From Bradyrhizobiaceae bacterium (GTDB lineage Bacteria > Pseudomonadota > Alphaproteobacteria > Rhizobiales > Xanthobacteraceae), in contig RXJJ01000015.1 of the NCBI GenBank assembly GCA_003963145.1, forward strand, positions 290,904-354,903: a stretch of DNA of 64,000 nucleotides, read 5' to 3'. This document shows positions 58,055 to 64,000 of this stretch, one piece after another. The translations under genes and the position numbers were made by a program. The notes beneath the pieces are model-generated. The model made no database searches and was not told the origin of the DNA. It saw only the letters and a program-made list of their open reading frames with translations. Every line of letters starts with the position of its first letter. Positions within the stretch are counted from its first letter, which is position 1.

Positions 58055-58213
58055 TTAATGCGAGGATGCAGGCACAAGCCTGTGCTGCGCGGAAAAATCG
58101 CTCATCAGTTCGATCGGGCGGTGCGAGGTTTCGATCAGCGACAGATAAATGCCGCCGGCCAGCGTGACGATCCACGCTGTCAGACAAAGCAAGACGACGA
58201 CGTCCTTCCGCAA
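58055..58213 (-). CDS. 52-aa small membrane protein (hidden, antisense)
   Basis: Minus-strand frame from TTG at 58213, GAGGGAG about six bases upstream, reading MRKDVVVLLC-LTAWIVTLAGGIYLSLIETS and ending RLVPASSH-stop at 58055. One clear helix and a His-containing tail. This frame, rather than the overlapping 60-aa frame, looks coding. Function unknown; its position between endolysin and holin genes hints at a lysis-related role. Confidence 0.45.
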   Translation of the reverse strand: MRKDVVVLLCLTAWIVTLAGGIYLSLIETSHRPIELMSDFSAQHRLVPASSH

Positions 58214-58364
58214 AGCCGATCTCCCTCAAGGGTGTTCGCTCTTATCAGAGACGCACCGCGCCGATCAAGCTCCGGCTGCGGCTCGCATCGGCTCCGGTCG
58301 CACATTCGCAAATAGCTGTCCGCCGCGCGACGGCCTCGCGCTTTTCAACATCATTGGAGGCTGC

Positions 58365-58607
58365 ATGACGTCAGATACCATCTGGCAGATCGTCCGCTAC
58401 GCGCTGCTCGCGCTTGGCGGATTTTTTATCAACAAGGGGCTTATCACCAGCGATCAGCTTACCGCCATCATTGGCGCGCTCGGCACGCTGTTCACCGCAG
58501 GCTGGGGGATTTACGTCAAGTACGGCACGCGTGCGACGACTTCCGATGCTGCGATGCGAAGCGACGTGCCGACCGTCAGCGCCGCGACCGGCATCGTCAG
58601 CCTCTAA
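58365..58607 (+). CDS. Holin-like protein (Pam3 gp28-like)
   Basis: 80 aa. Two hydrophobic stretches (WQIVRYALLALGGFFINKGL and LTAIIGALGTLFTAGWGIYV, residues ~6-25 and 29-50) and a short polar tail, like small phage holins with a YLSDxx turn (here GLITSDQL). GGAGG 4 bases before the ATG. Its location between the endolysin and a lipoprotein gene supports a lysis role. Confidence 0.6.
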   Translation: MTSDTIWQIVRYALLALGGFFINKGLITSDQLTAIIGALGTLFTAGWGIYVKYGTRATTSDAAMRSDVPTVSAATGIVSL

Positions 58608-58633
58608 CCTTTTTCACACCGAAAGGACGTCCC

Positions 58634-59038
58634 ATGCGAAAGCTTCCGGCTTGCGCGGCGCTGGCGTTCGGTCTCGCATTCAGTCTTGCGCTCGCAGGCT
58701 GCCAGACCGTGCTTCCCTCGCTCAATCTCAACACCGCCGTGGCGCTGAATACGATCTACGGCATCGAGAATGCCTACGGCGTCGCGGTCAATGCCGCCAA
58801 CGCCTACAAGGCGCTGCCGCTGTGCAGGACAGGCACCGTGCCGGGCCCTGCGAACATCTGCGCCAAGCGATCGGTGATCTTGAACCTTCAGGCCGCGATG
58901 CGCCGCGCGCGTGTCGCGGTGAACAACCTCGTCAGTTTCCAGAAAGCCTACCCGCACGTCGACATCACCAACGTCCTGTCGGCGGCGCAGACCGCGCTGA
59001 TCGACGTGCAACAGGTTCTGGCATCGGGAGCGCAATAA
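58634..59038 (+). CDS. Lipoprotein of the GTA lysis region
   Basis: 134 aa. Signal with lipobox LALAGC (Cys at ~residue 23), then a helical chain with ALNTIYGIENAYGVAVNAAN and FQKAYPHVDITNVLSAAQTAL. It would be anchored in a membrane facing the periplasm, like the outer spanin-type proteins of phages, but no coiled-coil partner is visible. 26 bp after the holin gene. Confidence 0.65.
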   Translation: MRKLPACAALAFGLAFSLALAGCQTVLPSLNLNTAVALNTIYGIENAYGVAVNAANAYKALPLCRTGTVPGPANICAKRSVILNLQAAMRRARVAVNNLVSFQKAYPHVDITNVLSAAQTALIDVQQVLASGAQ

Positions 59039-59039
59039 C

Positions 59040-59291
59040 ATGGTCACAATCGCGGACATCACCGCCGGCCTCGCGGCGGCCGAAGCCATCGTCAATGCCA
59101 TCGTCAGGGCCGCGCCCGCGATCGAGCAGGGCGTGGTCTCCTCGCTGCCTTACGTTCAGGCCATCGCCGGACTGATCCAGGGCACCAACGCCACGCAGCA
59201 GCAGATCGACGACACGTTGAATTCGATCAATGCGGCGAGCGACCTGTTTCTCGAACCGCTGCCGCCGGACGACGGCACCACCACAACGTAG
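59040..59291 (+). CDS. Small phage-associated protein
   Basis: 83 aa, Ala/Ile-rich helical (ITAGLAAAEAIVNAIVRAAP), Thr-rich end. Starts one base after the lipoprotein gene. Similar small proteins occur next to holins in Rhizobiales prophages. Last gene of the GTA region. Confidence 0.6.
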   Translation: MVTIADITAGLAAAEAIVNAIVRAAPAIEQGVVSSLPYVQAIAGLIQGTNATQQQIDDTLNSINAASDLFLEPLPPDDGTTTT

Positions 59292-59533
59292 GGCGGCAAC
59301 CGCCCGGCGTCATTTTAAGTAGGTCATATACGGGCCTGACTGCGTACCCATCCTCTTCCGGGACGGATGGATTGCCTGGTCAAGCCCGGCTGACATATCG
59401 GGGAATAAACCGGGGCGTTAACGAATGGACCGGCTGTGACGAAAATGTAAGGCTTCGCAGCTGGTCCATTCATTTGCCATTCACCGCTTGCGGTTCATCT
59501 TGCCGGACGAATTCGCGATCCGCGGAGATTCCC

Positions 59534-60208
59534 TTGCGCCTTCTTGTTGTCGAAGACGATCCCGATCTTAACCGCCAACTCACCACCGCGCTGACCGACG
59601 CCGGCTATGTCGTCGACCGCGCCTACGATGGAGAAGAGGGGCATTTCCTCGGCGACAGCGAGCCCTACGACGCCGTTGTGCTCGATATTGGCCTGCCGAA
59701 AATGGACGGCATTTCGGTACTGGAAGCCTGGCGGCGCAACAGCCGCACCATGCCAGTTCTGATTCTCACGGCGCGCGACCGCTGGAGCGACAAGGTGCAG
59801 GGCTTCGACGCCGGTGCCGATGACTATGTCGCCAAGCCTTTTCATCTGGAAGAGGTGCTGGCGCGGGTGCGCGCATTGCTGCGCCGTTCGGCCGGTCACG
59901 CCAAGAGCGAGCTGACCTGTGGTCCGGTGCTGCTCGATACCCGCACCAAGCGCGTCAGCGTCTCCGGCAATCCCATCAAGCTGACCTCCCACGAATACAA
60001 TCTGCTCGATTATCTGATGCACCATTCCGGCCGCGTGGTCTCGCGCACCGAACTCGTCGAACATCTGTACGATCAGGATTTCGACCGCGACTCCAACACG
60101 ATCGAAGTCTTTGTCGGCCGCATCCGCAAAAAGCTCGACGTCGACATCATCCAGACCGTGCGCGGACTGGGATACATGCTGGCGCCGCCGACCTCCGGCG
60201 CACGCTAG
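59534..60208 (+). CDS. feuP: OmpR-family response regulator, FeuP-like
   Basis: 224 aa from TTG 59534, GGAG six bases upstream; the frame is open further 5' but that part is not supported. Receiver domain with acidic pocket EDD (7-9), phospho-acceptor Asp51 (VVLDIGLPKMDG), Thr and Lys (PVLILTAR, YVAKPF); DNA-binding winged helix with LTSHEYNLLDYLMHHSGRVV and NTIEVFVGRIRKKLD. Pairs with the kinase that follows. In rhizobia FeuP/FeuQ lie near the cytochrome c maturation genes and control cyclic glucan export or iron uptake; symbol assigned by similarity and context. Confidence 0.7.
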   Translation: MRLLVVEDDPDLNRQLTTALTDAGYVVDRAYDGEEGHFLGDSEPYDAVVLDIGLPKMDGISVLEAWRRNSRTMPVLILTARDRWSDKVQGFDAGADDYVAKPFHLEEVLARVRALLRRSAGHAKSELTCGPVLLDTRTKRVSVSGNPIKLTSHEYNLLDYLMHHSGRVVSRTELVEHLYDQDFDRDSNTIEVFVGRIRKKLDVDIIQTVRGLGYMLAPPTSGAR

Positions 60209-60276
60209 GCTGAAAGCCGGTTTGCGTCCGGCTGCGCTCTTAATTATCAAGGGCGCATGATGTTATCGGAGTGCAC

Positions 60277-61671
60277 TTGAACGGCCGCACGAGTTCGCTC
60301 GCAACCCGCCTTTTCGTGTCCGCGACTGCCTGGGTGGTGCTGATTCTCACCATCACCGGGATTGTGCTGTCCACCGTCTATTATCACTCCGTCGAGCGCG
60401 CCTTCGACCGGCGGCTCAATCTCTATCTGCGCACGCTGGTGGCGGACGTCACCGCCCCCGACGATCCCAATGACAAAAACCAGGACAAGGCGATCCAGTC
60501 GCTCGGCGAACCGCTGTTTGAATTGCCTTTGTCCGGATGGTACTGGCGGGTCAACAGTCTCGATCGCGCCAAGCCGGAATCGCGTTCGTCGCGTTCGCTG
60601 TGGGACGCCGACTTGCCGAGGCTGGATAATAACATTCCGCTGACCGCTTCGGGCGTGCGGCTTGGCTATGTAAACGGACCGGAAGACCAGCGGCTGCGCA
60701 TGGTGGAGCGGCCGGTCGATCTTGGCGCCGAGGGCAAATATCTCGTCACGGTGGCAGGCGACGCCAGCGAGATTTCGGAAGAGACGCGTACATTCGACTA
60801 TTATCTCGGCGGCACCTTCGCCACGCTCGCGGTCGTTCTCGTGCTGACCACGATCTTTCAGGTGCGGTTCGGCCTCGCGCCGCTCAAGCGGATTTCGGAT
60901 TCTCTGGCCAACATCCGCTCCGGCAAGGCGGAGCGGCTGGAAGGCAAATTCCCGGTCGAGATCGTGCCGCTGGCGCGTGAGACGAATGCCCTGATCGAGG
61001 CCAACAAGGCCATCGTCGAGCGCTCGCGCACCCATGCCGGCAATCTCGCCCACGCCATCAAGACGCCGCTGTCGATCATCGTCAACGAGGCCGGTGCGCG
61101 GGGGCTCGATCCCTTCGCGCTGAAAATCCTCGAACAGGCCGACGTGATGCGCAATCAGGTCACGCATCATCTCGAGCGTGCGCGGATCGCCGCGCGAACC
61201 ACCATCATCGGCACCATCACCGAGGTGGGGCCGGTAATCTTGGCGCTCAAGCGCACGATGGAGAAAATCCACCGCGACCGCGGCATCGCCATCGATATCG
61301 CGCTGCAGGGCGGCGCAAAATTCCGCGGCGAGCAGCAGGACCTCGAGGAGATGATCGGCAATCTGGTCGATAATGCCTGCAAATGGGCCGAGCAGCGGGT
61401 GTCGATCGAGGTTCTGGTTCATCCGCCGTCCCGTGGCGGCATCGACCCGTCGCTGCAGATTATCGTGGACGATGACGGGCGCGGGCTTTCGGCGGCCGAG
61501 CGCAATCAGGTGGCGCGGCGCGGCCAGCGGCTCGACGAATCCAAACCGGGCTCGGGGCTCGGGCTGTCCATCGTGGTCGATCTCGCCGCGCTGTACGGCG
61601 GCAACCTCGTTCTGTCGGACGCCCCGATCGGGGGGCTGCGGGCCGAACTGACCCTGCCGGGCGTGGCGTAA
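60277..61671 (+). CDS. feuQ: Sensor histidine kinase, FeuQ-like
   Basis: About 464 aa. Two helices (~10-32 and ~165-190) flank a periplasmic sensor region; HAMP, then H-box GNLAHAIKTPLSIIVNEA, N-box EMIGNLVDNACKWAE, G1 DDDGRGLS and G2 GSGLGLSIVVDLAALYGG. Start TTG 60277 has GGAG five bases upstream; a GTG at 60271 is an alternative. Follows feuP with a 68-bp gap, the same order as in other rhizobia. Confidence 0.75.
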   Translation: MNGRTSSLATRLFVSATAWVVLILTITGIVLSTVYYHSVERAFDRRLNLYLRTLVADVTAPDDPNDKNQDKAIQSLGEPLFELPLSGWYWRVNSLDRAKPESRSSRSLWDADLPRLDNNIPLTASGVRLGYVNGPEDQRLRMVERPVDLGAEGKYLVTVAGDASEISEETRTFDYYLGGTFATLAVVLVLTTIFQVRFGLAPLKRISDSLANIRSGKAERLEGKFPVEIVPLARETNALIEANKAIVERSRTHAGNLAHAIKTPLSIIVNEAGARGLDPFALKILEQADVMRNQVTHHLERARIAARTTIIGTITEVGPVILALKRTMEKIHRDRGIAIDIALQGGAKFRGEQQDLEEMIGNLVDNACKWAEQRVSIEVLVHPPSRGGIDPSLQIIVDDDGRGLSAAERNQVARRGQRLDESKPGSGLGLSIVVDLAALYGGNLVLSDAPIGGLRAELTLPGVA

Positions 61672-61723
61672 ATGCCGTGCCGACAGACATGGCCGCTGTG
61701 TGGTTGCCGTACCCGGCTATTCC

Positions 61724-61738
61724 CTAACCGGAAATTAA
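61724..61738 (+). promoter_or_regulatory. CtrA-like box (CTAA-N7-TTAA)
   Basis: CTAACCGGAAATTAA, one mismatch to TTAA-N7-TTAA, 65 bp upstream of the conserved hypothetical gene at 61803. Confidence 0.35.
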
Positions 61739-61802
61739 CGACGTTCCGGCTATCAAACCCGGTGGACCCATTCAGAGGGTTCTGGGCGAGTCCCCGGGGG
61801 CT

Positions 61803-63179
61803 ATGAACCAGTCGTCGACCGAGAAATTGCAGGACTATCTCGCGCAGCTGTCGCCGAAATCGCAGGCCCTGCTGATGCGCGAGTTCGAGCGCGCCATCGA
61901 GCGCGGCGACGACGCCACCATGCCCAGCCTGGTGCTCGGCGAACTGCGCAAGATCATCCGCCAGCCGAGGGGCGATACGGCGCCGCGCAGCGACGATCCG
62001 GCGCGACTGCTGTTCAGCCCGCTCGAGCCTTTTCTGATCGACAACGCGGCGGCCGTCCGTCCGGGGCAGATCCGGCGTTCCTCGCTTGCGCCGTTATGGC
62101 TATGGCTGAGCCGCGAGGGCATGCCCGCCGAAGTCACGGCGTTTCAGGAAATGCTGGCCAAGGGCGGCCCCGGTCTGGAGCGCACCATCCGCGCGATGCA
62201 GATTTCCGTTTCCGACAAGATCGCGGACATCCTGGCTCCGTCCGCCAATCGCGAGCGGACTCTCGGACGTATCGGCGCGCCGAGCGTGGCCGAGGATTTG
62301 CCTTCGATCGGCGCGGTGCTGCATGTGCATGACGCGCTGCAGGCGCTCGGTGCGCGGCTTCCCGGACATATGCGGATATTCGCCGACCCGCAGATTGCCT
62401 CGGTCTCCAACGCACTGAATGTTCCGGTTTTGCAAAAGCCGCAGACGCTGCCTTTCGCGCTATCGGTCGTCATGCATCATCTCGACGAGCCGTGGCAGAT
62501 CGTCCGGCTCGGCGTTTCGATGGCCGGCTCCGACGACGAGGTGCGCGTCGCGGGCACGCCCTATGGCGTCGCTGTCACCATGGCGATCCAGGACCTGTCG
62601 CGCGTCGTTGCCGAACTGCGCAGCGACATCCGGCGCGGCCAGTTCAAGACCATCGCCGATCACCTCAAGACGCTGCACGACAGCGTGCGCGGCCTGCGGA
62701 CCGAACTCGATATCCGCAGCGACTCGCCGTGGGGACGGCAGCTGTCCGCGATCCGCGCCGAGATTGCCGACGTTCTGCAATACGAGATCGACAGCGTGCC
62801 GGGCCGCGTCCGTCGTCTGCTGCGCCAGCGGCCCGACAAGGACATCACCGCCAACAGCCGCATCGACCCGACGGAAGTGGACGAGACGGCGGCGATGATC
62901 GATTTTGTCGCGATCTGCCGCAACTACGCCAGTGAGCTTGCCATCAACGAAGTGACGCTGCGCGCCTATGGCGATTTGCAGCAATACATCGAGAAGACCA
63001 CCGAGGCGCTGGTCGAATCGCTGCGCGGCGGTGACTCGAACGCCAAGGCGTTCCGCCGTACGCAGGTGCAGGCGGCAATCCGCTTCTGCGACGTTCTGTT
63101 CGGTCCCGATTATGCTGCCCTGATGCAGCGCTCCGCCGACATGGCCGACATTGTCGAGCGCAAGTCCGCGCGCGGCTGA
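61803..63179 (+). CDS. Conserved hypothetical protein, helical (Bradyrhizobiaceae)
   Basis: 458 aa, soluble, mostly helical. N-terminus LQDYLAQLSPKSQALLMREF, then long helices with few turns; middle SVVMHHLDEPWQIVRLGVSM, and C-terminal AICRNYASELAINEVTLRAY. The protein lacks known motifs. It is read after feuPQ and before ccmI; a CtrA-like box precedes it. Its role is unknown. Codon use is fully host-like. Confidence 0.7.
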   Translation: MNQSSTEKLQDYLAQLSPKSQALLMREFERAIERGDDATMPSLVLGELRKIIRQPRGDTAPRSDDPARLLFSPLEPFLIDNAAAVRPGQIRRSSLAPLWLWLSREGMPAEVTAFQEMLAKGGPGLERTIRAMQISVSDKIADILAPSANRERTLGRIGAPSVAEDLPSIGAVLHVHDALQALGARLPGHMRIFADPQIASVSNALNVPVLQKPQTLPFALSVVMHHLDEPWQIVRLGVSMAGSDDEVRVAGTPYGVAVTMAIQDLSRVVAELRSDIRRGQFKTIADHLKTLHDSVRGLRTELDIRSDSPWGRQLSAIRAEIADVLQYEIDSVPGRVRRLLRQRPDKDITANSRIDPTEVDETAAMIDFVAICRNYASELAINEVTLRAYGDLQQYIEKTTEALVESLRGGDSNAKAFRRTQVQAAIRFCDVLFGPDYAALMQRSADMADIVERKSARG

Positions 63180-63289
63180 GCGTGCGCCGCCACAATTTCT
63201 CCAATCTACTCAATCCCGTAATTGTCAATTGCACGCGGCTGCCAGCCATGGTGTAACCCGCCCGTTTCCGCTGGAAAACCGAAAGCCTG

Positions 63290-64000
63290 ATGTCGCTCTG
63301 GTTCCTGTTCGCGCTGATGACGACGGCGGCCGTGTTCGCCGTGCTGTGGCCGCTTGGCCGCAGCGGCGCGTCGCAGGGCGGCAGCGAGACGCTGGTTTAC
63401 AAGGATCAGCTTTCCGAAGTCGCACGCGACGCCAAGGCCGGTCTGATCGGCACGTCAGAGGCCGAAGCCGCGCGCGTGGAAATCGGCCGCCGCCTTCTGG
63501 CGGCCTCGGCCAGCGAGCAGAACGAGACACAGCGCGCCAGCGTCTCGTATCGCCGCGCCGTCTCGCTCGTTGCACTGGTTGGCGTTCCGCTGATCGCCGC
63601 CGGCTTTTATGCACGTCTCGGCTCGCCGACGCTTGGCGACTTCCCGCTGGCCGAACGTACCCACTCGGTGGCGGCGACCGATTCGATCGACAAGCTCGTG
63701 GCGCAGGTCGAGGCCATGCTGGAGAAGAACCCCGCCGACGGGCGCGGGTGGAGCGTGCTCGCGCCGGTGCTGATGAAGACCGGCCGCTTCGACGAAGCCG
63801 TGCGCGCCTATCGCAATTCCATTACCTACAATGGCGAGACGGCAGCGCGCCGCTCCGATCTCGGCGAAGCGATGGCCGCTGCCGCCAATGGCGTCATCAC
63901 GGCGGATGCCAAGAAAGAATTCGAGCGCGCGCTGGCGCTCGACGCGCAGGACATCAAGGGACGTTACTTCACGGCGCTGGCCGCCGAGCAGGATGGCCGC
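63290..64000 (+). CDS. ccmI: Cytochrome c maturation protein CcmI, 5' part (runs off window)
   Basis: 237 codons are seen, still open at base 64000. Two membrane helices (residues ~2-21, SLWFLFALMTTAAVFAVLWPL, and ~95-112) flank a cytoplasmic loop with ETLVYKDQLSEVARDAKAGLI and SEAEAARVEIGRRLLAAS, the CcmI/CycH signature; a TPR domain then begins (VAQVEAMLEKNPADGRGWSV). It chaperones apocytochrome c to the haem lyase. ATG 63290. Other cyc/ccm genes probably follow outside the window. Confidence 0.9.
   Translation, partial: MSLWFLFALMTTAAVFAVLWPLGRSGASQGGSETLVYKDQLSEVARDAKAGLIGTSEAEAARVEIGRRLLAASASEQNETQRASVSYRRAVSLVALVGVPLIAAGFYARLGSPTLGDFPLAERTHSVAATDSIDKLVAQVEAMLEKNPADGRGWSVLAPVLMKTGRFDEAVRAYRNSITYNGETAARRSDLGEAMAAAANGVITADAKKEFERALALDAQDIKGRYFTALAAEQDGR

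Noticed and set aside
58047..58229. 60-codon minus-strand frame between endolysin and holin genes
   Set aside because: The alternative frame at 58055-58213 has a clean membrane helix and ribosome site and is the better candidate.
34186..59291. Complete temperate prophage
   Set aside because: No integrase, repressor, replication gene or flanking tRNA with att repeats was seen, and gene order follows RcGTA.

Overview
The window reads as chromosomal DNA of a Rhizobiales alphaproteobacterium, most likely family Bradyrhizobiaceae (Bradyrhizobium / Afipia / Rhodopseudomonas / Nitrobacter type). The grounds are high GC with strong third-position GC, a MucR regulator, DUF1491, DUF2336, DUF3551, DUF5330 and DUF6456 proteins, CtrA-type TTAA-N7-TTAA boxes, a FeuP/FeuQ-like pair close to ccmI, and a gene-transfer-agent (GTA) head-tail cluster of the Rhodobacter capsulatus RcGTA type. 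No rRNA, tRNA or CRISPR array was seen. The species assignment is inference.

Layout. 0-6.7 kb: end of an M20 peptidase, a GT-C membrane glycosyltransferase, a membrane protein, a TPR/GT41 O-GlcNAc-transferase-like protein and MucR. 6.8-16.9 kb: housekeeping and cell-cycle genes (DUF6456, SufE, DUF5330, a DivJ/PleC-like kinase with a CtrA-like box, a peptidoglycan-binding protein, a cyclic-nucleotide-binding protein, a phosphoesterase, DUF2336, and a 66-aa GcrA-like protein flanked by two perfect CtrA boxes). 16.9-20 kb: a sulfonate/nitrate-type ABC importer in an operon with RidA. 20-33.9 kb: TerC, small exported proteins, a SEC-C methyltransferase, DUF1254/DUF1214 proteins, PBP1A, an MFS pump, a two-gene glycosyltransferase-like/PaaK-like unit, an outer-membrane barrel and an ATP-grasp enzyme.

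34.2-59.3 kb: a full RcGTA-like structural cluster in canonical order (g1 small terminase, g2 large terminase, g3 portal, g3.5, g4 protease, g5 capsid, g6-g9 connector and tail, g10, g10.1, g11 tape measure, g12-g14 baseplate and peptidase, g15 tail megaprotein). It is followed by a DUF2793 fibre, a lysozyme-like endolysin, a holin-like protein and a lipoprotein. No integrase, repressor or replication gene is visible, as expected for a domesticated GTA.

The most unusual part is the set of genes inserted between the GTA head genes: a DUF985 cupin, a metallophosphatase, two toxin/immunity-like cassettes, a PilZ protein and an antisense trypsin-like protease. The two putative toxins share one N-terminal domain of about 60-70 residues but carry unrelated, AT-richer C-terminal domains, one of them an HHIVE-type nuclease. 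Each is followed by an overlapping immunity-like gene and then by a decayed second copy of that gene. This matches the logic of polymorphic toxins, here built into a GTA head operon, and is the best candidate for an undescribed system in the window.

59.5-64 kb: FeuP/FeuQ-like two-component system, a conserved 458-aa hypothetical gene with a CtrA-like box, and the start of ccmI (cytochrome c maturation), which runs off the end.
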